DNA of 64,000 bases from Erpobdella octoculata (taxonomy: Eukaryota > Annelida > Clitellata > Hirudinida > Erpobdellidae), in assembly GCA_963978895.1 (NCBI GenBank), contig OZ022247.1, forward strand, positions 9,456,456-9,520,455, given 5' to 3'. The translations under genes were made by a program, and so were the position numbers. Shown here one piece after another: positions 37,201 through 47,289 of the stretch; position 1 is the stretch's first letter; each line of letters opens with the position of its first letter. The notes under the pieces are model-generated. The model saw only the letters and a program-made list of their open reading frames with translations, was not told where the DNA came from and did no database searches.

Positions 37201-37343
37201 GTGTACTCTTCATGGGATCTCGCGCAGTGATACCAGCAATATTGAAGAACCAAGTTCTGAAAATGCTGCACGAAGGACACCCAGGAGCCACCAGGATGAA
37301 GATGCTCGCTCGACGGCTGACGTGCTGCAAAAGTTCTTGCTGA
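34230..37343 (+). CDS. Gypsy gag-pol polyprotein, integrase-truncated (1037 codons)
   Basis: One open frame starts at the ATG 22 bp after the left LTR. Order of parts: charged coiled-coil N-terminus rich in Glu/Arg (residues about 15-50), capsid-like region (about 70-270), CCHC zinc knuckle (CFICGSPEHFRKDC, from residue 297), aspartic protease (LDSGADVTLI, catalytic Asp 353), reverse transcriptase (catalytic box YLDD from residue 638), RNase H (about 780-900) and the start of the integrase zinc-binding domain (HEGHPG, about residue 1015). It then runs out of frame at a deletion junction near 37310 and stops. Gag and pol share one frame. Protease, RT and RNase H look intact; integrase is not. 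Confidence 0.95.
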   Translation: MAEEKFYSLMATFLEENRRRDEENRRRDEENRKREEEMRTQILEDNRKREEVFAELIRSMKFQSSGPVSMVRNKPDLVPELMRQISEFSHDPESGRTFSKWIDRFEAVMISHGTELSDPDKTQALVSKLDLQSYGSFTDHILPKTTKDLTYDETKEILESLFGDKVSVFRRRFDMFRLVIGDLGYSKLGSTINRMTALAQVEQMSKEHFKCLVFVSALQGARHADIRTRLLRKLETQEECTLADLVKECEFVTSLKIDSDVIDNVQNVNAVKQMNRKKPRPGFPSKDIPRSSTKGNCFICGSPEHFRKDCPKNQPKAQQRKNKAIKKIVGNVVANRRYTEVNFGDTQVRMQLDSGADVTLINKETWEQIGSPALERSTTTLGAANGSPIEVLGQFDVKFTCGGHSGHGRCYVADKVEQLLGIEWMNQLPPLQKAFNAICCKIEQKPKEEGEHLASSLSECFPDVFKEELGKCQTKAQLFVKQGTRPIFCRQRKIPFAREEAVNVELERLVQQGVLKKVDYSNWAAPIVVVAKKNGAVRICADFKTGLNDALEMHRHPLPVPDEIFARLNQGAWFTQIDFADACLQMEVEDDSKELVTINTHKGLFQYQRLPFGVKCAPGIFQEAMDRMITGLEGCAAYLDDVIVTGSTLDEHNRNVKALFKKIAESGFRVRMEKCSFAKEEIKFLGHIVSRDGRRPDPEKIQAIVEMPEPKDAKQLKSFLGMISYYSSFVPEMRSMRGPLDDLERKDTFEWTAEHQEVLRKLKKVLQSDLLLTHYDPELDIVVAADACEYGIGAVISHRFPNGMEKAIAHASRALTKAEKNYGQIEKEALALVFAVRKFHRYVYGRRFMLLTDHKPLLSIFGSKVGVSAHSANRLQRWELVLLAYDFNIEYRRSTHFGQADALSRLITSRKLQEDDDIVIAKIEMDVNAVQSDVIRHLPVTKEEIRRMTEEDSELKLVVETVRTGRWPRFQSGSLLHAYHSRATNMSVCNGVLFMGSRAVIPAILKNQVLKMLHEGHPGATRMKMLARRLTCCKSSC

Positions 37344-37903
37344 CGTATAGGACAACACCTCTACCATCATCAGAAGAACTGAAATCACCTGCAGAGCTAC
37401 TCCTAGGCAGACAATTACGAATTCCTTTGACAGACCTCCAACTGAATAAATTCCATCATCAAGATGAAAAGATCGAGAAACCCGGTTCTTGTAAAAGAGA
37501 GTTTACAGAACAAGATGCTGTCTATGTGCGGACATACGACAATCCGAATCAGCCAGAATGGACTCCCGGTAGAATCGTCCGACGTTTGGGAAAATCTGTT
37601 TATGACGTTGAAGTTGGAAGAAGAGTGATGCGGCGACACTGCAATCAGTTGCGAAAACGGGTATCAGAAGAAGCTCTAGTGGTTATATCTGATGTTTTCG
37701 ACATCCCTCTTCTCCCACCAATCAAGTCATCCCTGAAGACGACCGATTCTTCTAACAGTGCCATTTCGGTTGACGTTTCAGTTAACGAGGACAATCGTCA
37801 AATCATCTCGACAGACCAGGTTCCAAAGGTGAGGCCTAAAAGAACACGTCGACCTCCTCGAAGATTGGAAATGAATGCTTCCAAGAAAACTTATCTTGTT
37901 TAG
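37322..37903 (+). pseudogene. Gypsy integrase C-terminal remnant after internal deletion
   Basis: The frame differs by 2 from gag-pol. It resumes in the helix after the integrase core (LTYRTTPLPSSEELKSPAELLLGR), continues through a GPY/F-like module (PGRIVRRLGKSVYDVEVG) and ends in a basic tail (RPKRTRRPPRRLE), which is the usual end of Gypsy pol. The DDE core, normally a few hundred codons between the HHCC finger and this point, is absent. The stop lies 11 bp before the right LTR. Confidence 0.9.
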
Positions 37904-37913
37904 GAGGGGGAGG

Positions 37914-38133
37914 TGTTATGGATACATTTAATTGTATTAATTATATATTTTTATAATTGACTGTTAATATTAATATCTACGGTTGTGGATATTAATATCT
38001 TTGTTTTCCTTCCATTAACGTCCTTTTTTTGAGTTTCTCTCTCGTTGTTGATGGCTGAGCGCTGTATCGTTTTTATGGTTAAATAAACTATATTCGAAAT
38101 ATAACTAACGTCGTTGTTTATCGGGTCATAACA
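37914..38133 (+). repeat. Gypsy 3' LTR
   Basis: 220 bp, identical by eye to the 5' LTR, preceded by the polypurine tract and followed by the CATGC duplication. Confidence 0.95.
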
Positions 38134-41100
38134 CATGCCAGCATCCAAACTGAAGTACAGGTATTAGAGTGGCTGAAGGATTTTCAAGATCTGTCTTTTG
38201 AAACTTTTCGGGTATCGAGGACTTTTCCTGGCCAAGACAAAGTATTGTTTAAGGTGTGTGTGTGTAATAGTTTTGATTTGGTTGTGTGTCATTGATATAA
38301 AATAAATATGATCAGTTAATATAATAGTTTTATTTAATGATTATAGTATTTGGATTTTATTTTGCAGAAAATGTATCACTGCCAACATCAAACCCGTCAT
38401 AATGGCATTAAAAACACTAACTGTCCATGTCAGCTGAGCCTAACACTCAGGCGAACAGAATTTTTTCGAGCAACCGGCAACATGGTTAAACGTCCCAGCA
38501 GGTTATTATTTTTTAACTCTGAAATAAAAGGTCATTAGTTAATTAAAAATACTTAAAATACATATGCATGTTTGCGCATGCAGCCATGACAAGTTATTAA
38601 AGTTTGACATTTTTACATTTTCTGTAAGCATTCAATAATTAAATTTTATTTTCCAATAGTAATGGTATGTTTGTGTAATTTTAGATCTAAGGATCCTCAC
38701 ATGCCTGAGTACCCTCTCTTCATAAGCATGAAAGGCAAACACAATCATACTGTTTGTACTGCAGCTGCATTAAAGTATCGTGATGTAGATGAGTCCATAT
38801 GCCAAAAATTTGAAGATTTATTCAAGACTGGCTATTCACCTTCTGGGGCGTATCATCTACATCAGTTTGATCTTCTCACTCAGTATAATTCAGAGTATTA
38901 TAAAATAAGTGGAGATTGACGTTTCAGTCCAGATAAGTCTTGGTGCTACAGGTATATTAACTTGTTACAATTACATTAACTTCTTAAAAACTTGATATCA
39001 AATTTCATAAATATTTGCAACAAATTCATGTAGTTTGGATTTATTGAAATGTTATAAGAATGATAAAATCAGATTGAGATTAATAAAGAATAATCTATGT
39101 ATTGCATTATTAACTAATTAATCTATGCATTCAATTTATATCTAATTTTGTTTTTTCAGGTTATACTACAAACTGTTTCAAAAAACTTATGGCTCGACCG
39201 AAATGAATTTTCCAGCACTGAAACAGTATGTCGAAAAAATCAACACTGATATGCGTTCTGCACATGATTCATTGTCCAACACCGATGAAAACTTTGTTGC
39301 TATCAGTGATTGCAGTGAAACCCTGGTCATTGCCATTTGTACCCCGGTAATGAAGCGAGTGCATCAAATGATCAAGTACAGTGGAGAGCTTGTTTTTGTC
39401 GATGCAGGAGGCAACATGGACAGGCAAAACACTCGAGTATTTTTACTGCTGACACATTCTGCAGCAGGTGGTCTGCCTTTAGGTGTTCTGCTGGTTGCTA
39501 ATGAAAAATCGGAGACGATCAGTTCTGCATTGCAGTTGTATTTGTCTCTTCTAAATGATTACTGTTTTGGAGGTCGTGGCAAACAAGGGCCTGTAGTCTT
39601 TATGACGGATGACTCTGCTGCTGAAAGAAAGGCTTTGAAAAACGTGTTCTCTGAGTCCACAATGTTGCTATGTAGTTTTCATATTTTGCAGGCATTTTGG
39701 CGATTCTTGTGGGACAGCAACTCAGGCGTAAAAAAAGAACATCGTCAAGAATTGTTTTTTTTTATGAAGTCCATGCTATATTCACCCTCAGAAAGTGAAT
39801 TAGATATTGCTTTTAATAAAGCTACTTCAAACTCTCTGGTGCAGCAAAATTTGAAGGTCCTCAAACATCTTGAGGCATTGAACAGCCGACGCTCTGAATG
39901 GGCACTCAGCTACAGATCACACCTGTTAATTCGAGGAAATAACACCAACAATTTTTGTGAGAGTGCCATTCGTGTTATAAAAGATAAAGTGTTGCAAAGA
40001 ACTAAAGCCTTCAATATTGAACAATTGGTTGATTTTGTTATTACTCGGCTCGAATCACATTATCAGTGTCGTCTTATCGACATTGCCAACAACAGAGTGG
40101 ATTCTAATCTAACATCTCGGTTTTTGGCATCTGATTCAACAATTAATCTTTCATTAGTACGCCAACTACAGGAAGACACGTATGAGGTTCCCAGTGAATA
40201 CAGCCAAGGTGTAACATACATTGTCGACATGGGGATTGGCTGCTGTACTTGTGCTGCTGGTGAAACTGGTGGACCCTGCAAACATCAGTCGGCAGTTATG
40301 AAAGTGTTTCGCCTTCCAAGCTGGAATTTTATACCGACTACAGATCCAGATATGCGTCGCATTTTCTATGTTGTTGCGACTGGTGACGATAAAGTTTCAG
40401 CAAGTTGGTTCGAGTCACTTACACCTACATCAGATGTGCTGCCTGTGGCACATCGGCCAAAACAGCCAGCGGTGTTAGATGATACATTGATGGATGTGGA
40501 AGAAGATAATTTAAAAGATCTTCCAAATTCATCTACAGTTGAGATAATGGAAGCACTTTTTATCAAATTGAGAAACCTCTACCTCTCTGATCCTGCCAAT
40601 GTTGGACCAGCAATGGAGTCATGCAGCAAACAATGTAATGCTATGAGTAATTCCAGAATTATTTCTGCATTGCATTGTTTTGGGAAAGATACTGGTGCCG
40701 CACTTTCAGGAAAAACAAGGCTAGTCGGTCTAAAAAACTTTGGAGTTCAGCCAACAGCATTGGCACGACGGAAAATGGCGGTAGATGGTCGCAAGCGTTG
40801 TTATTTGGGTCGGCCACCACGATCTTCTTTTGTAGAGGAACATGGCTACTTCAAGAAGCGTTTAGGGGCACATTGTAATGTGATGCCCAAACATCGAGCA
40901 CAACACAACCTTCAACTAGCTGTAGCCAATGTAGAAGCTCTTGGTAAAAGCCATCAGGCTAAATAATGTCTTTTGTCTTTATCAAATGTAGATTTTTGTT
41001 TATATTAATGTAGATTTTTTTATAGTAATGTATATTTATTTTTTACACTTTTATAAATAGGTTTTTTTATATGGTTTTTGTATTACTGTTCTCAATTTAT

Positions 41101-41142
41101 CAAATTTACATAAAAAAAAGTTTCGATGTTTTGTACTGTTTG

Positions 41143-42014
41143 TTTTATAGCTCTGCTCTGTAGTAAATGTTATTGTCATATTGTTTTATAGCTCTGCTCT
41201 GTAGTAAATGTTATTGTCAATGCATTACTGTTCTCAATTAGTTAGATAGATTTTGCCATGTTTGTTTTTTTTTCTTTATACTTTATAATATAAAGTTCAA
41301 ATGGTTTCCTTTATCAATAAATATCATATTTATTTTTTCATATCTGTTTTTCAATTAATATTGCTCTGTTTTCTTTTGAGGTTTTAAAATCTGTTTTGAA
41401 AGTGCCTAAAATTAGAACTAAATAAAAGTTTTTTTTATAACATTTGCATAAACTTTGTTGACTCAATTTTTTGAATGGTATTAGTGACCAATGGGCTGTT
41501 CTGTTTGAGAATGAAATAAATACAAAATAACTAATTTACATCTACTAGGAAGATACAAGGATGTCTGACACTAATATATTTTAAAAAGTGTTTCAGATAG
41601 TTTGTTTTATAGCTCTGCTCTGTAGTAAATGTTATTGTCATTGCATTACTGTTCTCAATTAGTTAGAAAGATTTTGCCATGTTTGTTTTTTTTTCTTTAT
41701 ACTTTATAATATAAAGTTCAAATGGTTTCCTTTATCAATAAATATCATATTTATTTGTTCATATCTGTTTTTCAATTAATATTGCTCTGTTTTCTTTTGA
41801 GGTTTTAAAATCTGTTTTGAAAGTGCCTAAAATTAGAACTAAATAAAAGTTTTTTTATAACATTTGCATAAACTTTTTTGACTCAATTTTTTGAATGGTA
41901 TTAGTGACCAATGGGCTTTTCTGTTTGAGAATGAAATAAATACAAAATAACTAATTTACATCTACTAGGAAGATACAAGGATGTCTGACACTAATATATT
42001 TTAAAAAGTGTTTC
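41143..42014. repeat. 420-bp tandem duplication in the MULE 3' noncoding part
   Basis: The block beginning ttgttttatagctctgctct at about 41180 recurs at about 41601 and runs to taaaaagtgttt at both ends, with only a few substitutions and single-base indels. A short third partial copy of the first ~40 bp starts at 41141. Confidence 0.88.
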
Positions 42015-42575
42015 TCTCATGATGTCCCATGTGTTCAAACACACATGCATCAATTCACTTCACTCCTATATACGAAATGCATCAAGCATTACACCATTTA
42101 ACAGAAAAAATTTCCTAGCTTCTAATCTAAGTTTTTCTAATTCACTCACAATTGTTTATTGGTTATAGTCTTGATAGTTATTCAATTCACTTACTACCTA
42201 CAAGCATCATCATAATAACTTAATTGATATAATAAATAAAATACCTGACCTAAATTCTAACAATATGATGATTGTATAATAAGATTATCTTCTCATAAAA
42301 AAATTTATAGTAGAAAAATACAAAGTTTCGCTATTTTTGCGCTTTCTTACATAAGGGCAGAGGTTAGGTTAAATAATTAAAGTTTCGAGTTGTTCTCGGC
42401 CCAGCATGCCGTTATTTGTTTACATTCCTTCATTTTAAATTAGGCAGAATGGCGTCCTTAAAAGTAATTATTCATGAGGCCCTAGATTCCAAGCCGATCA
42501 CTTCAACCAATCAAGTGCTGCTAATTTCATGAATAATTAATGAGGCCTCAACTTTTGCGTAGAAAAAAAAGGCGC

Positions 42576-42584
42576 AGCCGGCTC
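42576..42584. repeat. 9-bp target site duplication of the MULE, right
   Basis: AGCCGGCTC directly after the terminal GGCGC of the element. Because AGCCGGCT is a palindrome, the duplication can be mistaken for part of the inverted repeat. Confidence 0.88.
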
Positions 42585-42689
42585 ACTATAATAGAGATGG
42601 GTGAGAATAAACTATTCATTTACATCAACCATTGATCAATGACATGAACCAACTGAATCAATGCTTCGAGTCTGCAATTTTTCTAAGTT

Positions 42690-43230
42690 CGTTGAGTTTT
42701 TTGGGTAGGGGGTGGGGGTGCTACATTTATTCATAAACTTTTTTACAATTGCTTTAACTGGTTTGAGACCGATTTTAACAATCTTCAGTTTGTAGTCTTT
42801 ATTTTCTATCATTAATAAATTCTTAAAGATACAAAAAAAACTGCAGACTGAAGATAGTCAAAATATTTTTTTGCCTGCGGTGGGTTTTCTTCCCTTTTTT
42901 AAAATTTAGCAAACCCCCCCCCCCCCGAGGCCAAATCGGAAGGTTCTGCAATTTTTCCCAAATATGAAGGGTTTTCTTTGGGTGGGAGGTGAGGTGTGCT
43001 ACATTTATTCATAAACATTTTATTTACAATTGCTTTAACTGGTTTGAGAGTGATTTTGACTATCTTCAGTTTGTAGTCTTTATTTTCTATCATTAATAAA
43101 TTCTTAAAGATACCAAAAAAGACTGCAGACTGAAGTTAGTCAAAAAAAAACTTTCGACTGCGGCGGGCTTTTTTCCCTTTTTAAAATTGGGGGAGGGGGG
43201 GTGCTAAATTTATTCATGAACTTATTTTTT
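42690..43230. repeat. Two tandem fragments of hairpin MITE family D
   Basis: Both fragments (about 42690-42900 and 42940-43200) hold gggtgggggtgctacattt-like sequence, gctttaactggtttgagac, ttcagtttgtagtcttt and actgcagactgaagatagtc. The two arms can fold back on each other. A C run and G runs mark the joins. Confidence 0.72.
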
Positions 43231-43234
43231 ACAA

Positions 43235-43400
43235 ACTTTTATTTAGATTACAAACTCTGTTTGTGTGTGTGTGTGTGGCTTTCTCTGTACGCAAATCTTG
43301 CAAGTAAAATTTAACCAGCTTTTTGACTAGCTCGGAAGCTGAAACTTTCAGCATATCTTTATATTGGATGACAATACATAATTCAATTTAAAAAAACGTA
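43235..43400 (+). repeat. Dispersed repeat family A, copy 6
   Basis: Has ctgtacgcaaatcttgcaag, accagctttttgactagctc and ggatgacaatacataattc, in plus orientation. It ends where the hAT-type copy 2 flank begins. Confidence 0.75.
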
Positions 43401-43440
43401 ATTTCAACCTCTTTCATATACATACACACAGACATCCATC

Positions 43441-44667
43441 CAGGGACGTAAATTCAGCATTTTCCAGGGGGGGGGGCAAAATTTTCTCGCCATTATATAG
43501 CTTACTGACAGGGTTACCCGGTGTTGTCCAGGTTTTTCGTGCTTAGTTTTGTCTCGTTTTTGCCAATGAAACGTCAAAGAAATAACAGATTTTTTTTTAA
43601 TTTTTCAAAATTTTCTCATCAATGAAGTTACCTGCATGCCAAATGTTGTTAAAATTGCTCCTGCGGCTTGGATGTGATAAACGAATACTCTCACACACAC
43701 ATTACCTTTTACATTTATATAAATACGTAGGTACAAGCAGAGAAGGATGGGGAAATGCAATGCATCCCCCATCAGAGTATCAATTGAAATCTTTTGGGTA
43801 TAATACCTTGTTTTTGGAAAACGATCGCAGCTTTTTGGGAGGAGAAATTGGAAGTCTTTGAAAATTTTTTGAAAAATACTTACAACTACCCCTTACCGGT
43901 TATCAGCTTTTTGGAAGAGAATATAAAAAAATTTCTGAAGTGAATCCCCCACCAGAAAATTCTGGATTCGCCACGCGCCACTGGGTATAATGGGGATGAA
44001 TGATTTAATCATATTGCAGTAAAACAAGTAAAGGAAAAACAAGTTTTTCAACACAAACTTTGATTTCAAATACATACAATTTAGAAATGCAAAAGATGTT
44101 CAAAGGTTTTTTTTAAATTGAATCATGTATTTTCATCAAATATGCTATGCTGAAAGTTTCAACTTCCTAGCTTGTCAAAATGCTGGTTAAGTTTCACTTG
44201 CAAGATTTGCGTACAGAGAAAGACACACACACAAACAAACAAACAAACAGAGATTGTAACCTAAATAAAAGTTTGTAAAAAAAATGTCCAAAATGGGGTG
44301 GGTATAATTTTGTTTTATTTTTGTGTAATAAATAATAACTTTGATGTAGACAGCTGTGAGGGAATAAACATTGTATCAATACCACTAATACGGTAAAGTT
44401 CCACGAGTTCGCTGATTGTATTTTGGCACAGAAAACAGCTCAACTTTGGACCATATATAGTAAACTCTAAGTAAATTTTTTTTTTAATTTTGGAAATCAA
44501 GAGGGTGCGAATTGTCTATACACGCCAGAAGGATTCCAATACGCATTGCATCATCACTAGGTTAAGTAAAGTTAAAATTAAATAAATATATAGTAAAGTC
44601 TAGGTAAAAAAATTCAAATTTTGAAAATCAGGGGGGCCCCCTGCCCCCCCCCCAATTTACGTCCCTG
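43441..44667. mobile_element. Non-autonomous hAT-type transposon, copy 2 (1227 bp, inverted relative to copy 1)
   Basis: Begins CAGGGACGTAAATTCAGC and ends CCAATTTACGTCCCTG, the same inverted ends as copy 1 at 3833-5201. Flanks CATCCATC (43433-43440) and CACCCATC (44668-44675) match at 7 of 8 bases, so the duplication has begun to decay. The interior aligns with copy 1 in opposite orientation, including the short shared frame (here 43622-43861, plus) and a family A copy. Confidence 0.85.
44022..44285 (-). repeat. Dispersed repeat family A, copy 7 (inside hAT-type copy 2)
   Basis: Has caagtaaaggaaaaacaag, gaatcatgtattttcatc, cttgtcaaaatgctggtta, gcaagatttgcgtacagaga and acaaacagagattgtaacc. 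Confidence 0.75.
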
Positions 44668-44699
44668 CACCCATCGAGTGTATTTGAAATCAAAGTTTG

Positions 44700-44927
44700 T
44701 TAAAAACTCGTTTTTTCCTTTAATTGTTTGCAATTGCTTTAATTGGTTTGAGACTGAATTTGACTATCTTCAGTTTGTAGTCTTTCTTTTTTCATTAATA
44801 AATTATTAAAGATACCAAAGAAAAGACTGCAGACTAAAAATAGTCATACAAATTTTTTGTCTGCGGCGGGTTTTTTTTCCTTTTTCGCATTTGAACCCCC
44901 CAGCATTTTCTGCTGGTTGCGCCCCTG
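44700..44927. mobile_element. hAT-type MITE family D, right part
   Basis: Has the hairpin words (gactatcttcagtttgtagt, gactgcagactaaaaatagtc) and ends cagcattttctgctggttgc followed by gcccctg. The terminal CAGGGGCGCAACCAG (read on the minus strand) is a hAT-like inverted end. The left end is missing or diverged. Confidence 0.65.
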
Positions 44928-45860
44928 AAGCCCTACACGGATTTTTTAGACCCGGTCCGGCTTATTTTATAAGCAAAAAATTTCAGGTCTGGCTTGTTCT
45001 TTAGAAATGAACTGGCCCGTTTTATAAGCACAAAAGTCAAGGCCTAACCCGGTTCGTGATAAGCGGACACAAAACATCAAAGCTTGGAATATAATTTTTC
45101 AAAAATAATAAAACACGTATCTTATTAAAAAAAACTCAATACTGAATTTTAATGTTTTTAAATTTTCAGTTATTGAGTTTTCAAGCAAATAATTTTTTTC
45201 TCCAACCTACATTTGGAGTCCTGGAAGCCAAAATATAAAAAAATGGTAAAACACATGTAACTTTATTTTCTAAGTAATATCTAAATACTAATTTTTATAT
45301 CTATAGTATTTTTAGTTTCAGAGTCGCAGTTATTCTAAGAAAAATATAACCTTATTTTCCACCCCACATTTGAAGTCCTGGAAACCAAATTTTTAAAAAT
45401 TATTAAAAGATATTTTGTTATTTTGAAAAAAAAAATTTCGGTACTAAATTGCAAACTTTTACATTTTTAGTTTTTAATCAATATTCTTATTTTCCACCCC
45501 AGATTTGAGGTCCTGGAAACAAAATTATCAAAAATTGATAAAACACATATTTTTATTTTTCAAGTAGATACTAAATACGGATTTTTACAGTTGTAGCTCT
45601 CACAGTTTTTGAGTAGCAGTTATTCTAAAAAAAAACAATTTTCCACCCCACATTTTAGGTCCTGGAAACCAAATTTTCAAAAAATGGTGAAACACGTATT
45701 TTATTTTTCAAGAAGAATCTAAATATCAAATTTTAAAACCTTCTCATTTTTGGTTTACGAGATATGTGTTGTTTTTCTGTTTCATCCTTTCAAGAGGAAA
45801 ATTTTGAAAAACCCTTTATTAGTGTAGTGGGTGTTTACAAAATAAGTTAAAAAAAATGTT
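44928..45860 (-). repeat. Dispersed family B, copy 3 (partial)
   Basis: GGCC/CCGG-poor head (acccggtccggcttatttta) followed by ~155-bp type subrepeats with ccaccccacatttgaagtcc, tggaaaccaaattttcaaaa, atggtgaaacacgtatttta and gagtagcagttattcta. It lacks the (gtca)n and (TA)n end. Confidence 0.72.
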
Positions 45861-45894
45861 CTAAAAGAAACATTTTTGCAACCTGGCAACAAGA

Positions 45895-46003
45895 TGTGCG
45901 GCGACTAGTTTGGCTAGCAACTAATTGGGCGTCGACTAGTTGGGCGGCGACAAGTTGGGCTAGCGACTAGTTGGGCGGCGACTAGTTGGGCGGCGACCAG
46001 ATG
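45895..46003. repeat. Short tandem repeat, about 15-bp unit (ggcgactagttgggc)
   Basis: Roughly seven imperfect units, some with the longer gctagcgactagttgggc form. It is GC-richer than its surroundings and lies about 330 bp upstream of the CLPTM1L start. Confidence 0.8.
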
Positions 46004-46333
46004 ACCTGCTCCATAAATCAAAGCAGCAAATAAGTTTTAATTGTCAAAAAAATTTTTAATTTGTTAATTGTAATTGTAGTTTTAATTATTTCAATCATTT
46101 ATTCAAATTTTAAAAAAAGTTTTAAATAAAATAAAATTTTAAAATTATTTTACATGTAATGAAGTTTGGTTTATTTCTATAATATAAAAGATTGTAAAAA
46201 CAGATTTTTCGGATTCTTTCTCTATAGTCTGGTGGGGTGTCACAAAATTACGGCCAACGTGTTTTGTTTTGGCAATGTAAATTGTACGTTGAACTCAATG
46301 AATAATTTTCTTGTTTGAATCAGGAATGTCAAG

Positions 46334-47241
46334 ATGGTGTCTATCACTCAAGTATTATCAACTGTATTTACTGCATACATCCTCTATTCACTATGGTCGC
46401 TCTATTCAATGTTCCAAATAATTCCATGCAAGGAATCCAAGCAAAGTTTTTGTATCAAGTCTTATCTGGAACGCAATCCCAAGTTACAGGTTGAACAAAT
46501 TAAACCTTTTTGTTAACGTGTGTGAAGTTAGCCTCGAGGCTGGCAATGCTAATTAAAAAAAAAAATTGCTTGCCCTGGGGCTGTTGGATGGGGTATAAAA
46601 AATGAAATCGAATGGTATATTTGGTTGGATTGTCTTCGGTTCAACAAATAAAAAAGTTATAAGCGAAAAACGACGATTTTCCGCCGAAAATTGCATAAAA
46701 TCAACATTGGCTCTACTTTGAGAAAATAGATTTTGTTTTAAACTTCTGCCCTGGGTATATCCGAGACGCTTGTTTTTAGATAATTCAATATCAAATCCAA
46801 CAATATAATTTTCGCTTTTCAAAGTTAATAAATTAAAAAGTTATCGAATAAAACGTCGGGCCGTATACCAAAGAAACCGAGAAACCGAAACATAAACAGA
46901 CGCTGCGATTGGACAATCGAGTCTAGCTCACTGTGGCTATTTATGCAAAATATTCAAATATGCAAAGTGGCTACTCGTTAACACGTTAAAATTTTATTTT
47001 TAAAAAACCTCTATTGAACTTAAATAATAAATATATATAGTAGCACATTTTTTTTATTGTTTTTCTCGCTCCCCTTTCTTTGCTCTCACGATCCCGGTCG
47101 TTCTCACGATCCCGGTCGCTCTCACGATCCCGGTCGCTCTCACGATCCCGGTCGCTCTCACGATCCCGGTCGCTCTCACGATCCCGGTCGCTCTCACGAT
47201 CCCGGTCGCTTTCCCGATTTATTGCTACGGTGCAATTAGGT

Positions 47242-47289
<48 letters not shown>

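Larger units (their letters stand above)
33989..38133 (+). mobile_element. Young Ty3/Gypsy LTR retrotransposon nested in the MULE exon 2
   Basis: LTRs at 33989-34208 and 37914-38133, both 220 bp, starting TGTTATGG and ending CATAACA, with no difference that I can see. The 5-bp duplication CATGC lies at 33984-33988 and 38134-38138. A primer-binding-site-like stretch ttttggcgacgaggat follows the left LTR, and a polypurine tract aggagggggagg precedes the right LTR. The internal part carries gag-pol, but the catalytic core of integrase is missing. Identical LTRs mean a recent insertion; the missing core means it was probably moved by proteins from a complete relative, or lost the core since. Confidence 0.95.
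33702..40966 (+). pseudogene. MULE transposase with zinc-binding and SWIM domains, interrupted
   Basis: Exons: 33702-33797, 33909-38253 (interrupted by the Gypsy element 33989-38133), 38368-38501, 38685-38951 and 39160-40966. Without the insertion and one copy of its 5-bp duplication the exons keep phase and encode 832 codons. N-terminus MAASKDCDFEVNIRACGFCG; then a WRKY-GCM1/FLYWCH-like Cys/His region (YHCQHQTRH, NCPCQ, KGKHNHT). The MULE core has LVFVDAGGN (first Asp, about 39401), VFMTDDSAAE (second Asp, about 39608) and CSFHILQAFWR. The SWIM finger CTCAAGETGGPCKH lies at about 40240-40284. Two lesions: the Gypsy insertion and an in-frame TGA at 38917-38919 where the family usually has a codon. 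The protein family is secure; this copy cannot make a full product. Confidence 0.9.
33518..42575 (+). mobile_element. MULE (Mutator-like) DNA transposon, 9058 bp including a nested Gypsy element
   Basis: The ends are long inverted repeats. Left begins GCGCCTTTTTTTTCTACGCA, then gaggcctcattaattattca, then cagcacttgatt.gttgaag/gg; the right end read inward gives the same words over about 100 bp or more (42440-42575). A perfect 9-bp duplication (AGCCGGCTC) flanks it. Inside is one spliced transposase gene of MULE/SWIM type. Without the nested Gypsy and its duplicated 5 bp the element would be about 4.8 kb. The right noncoding part holds a 420-bp tandem duplication. The long-TIR form and 9-bp duplication both support the MULE assignment given by the protein. 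Confidence 0.9.

Noticed and set aside
46501..46516. CLPTM1L as a complete 60-residue protein ending at 46516
   Set aside because: The stop lies in intron 1. A GT donor at 46490 and an in-phase exon at 47517 continue the family sequence.
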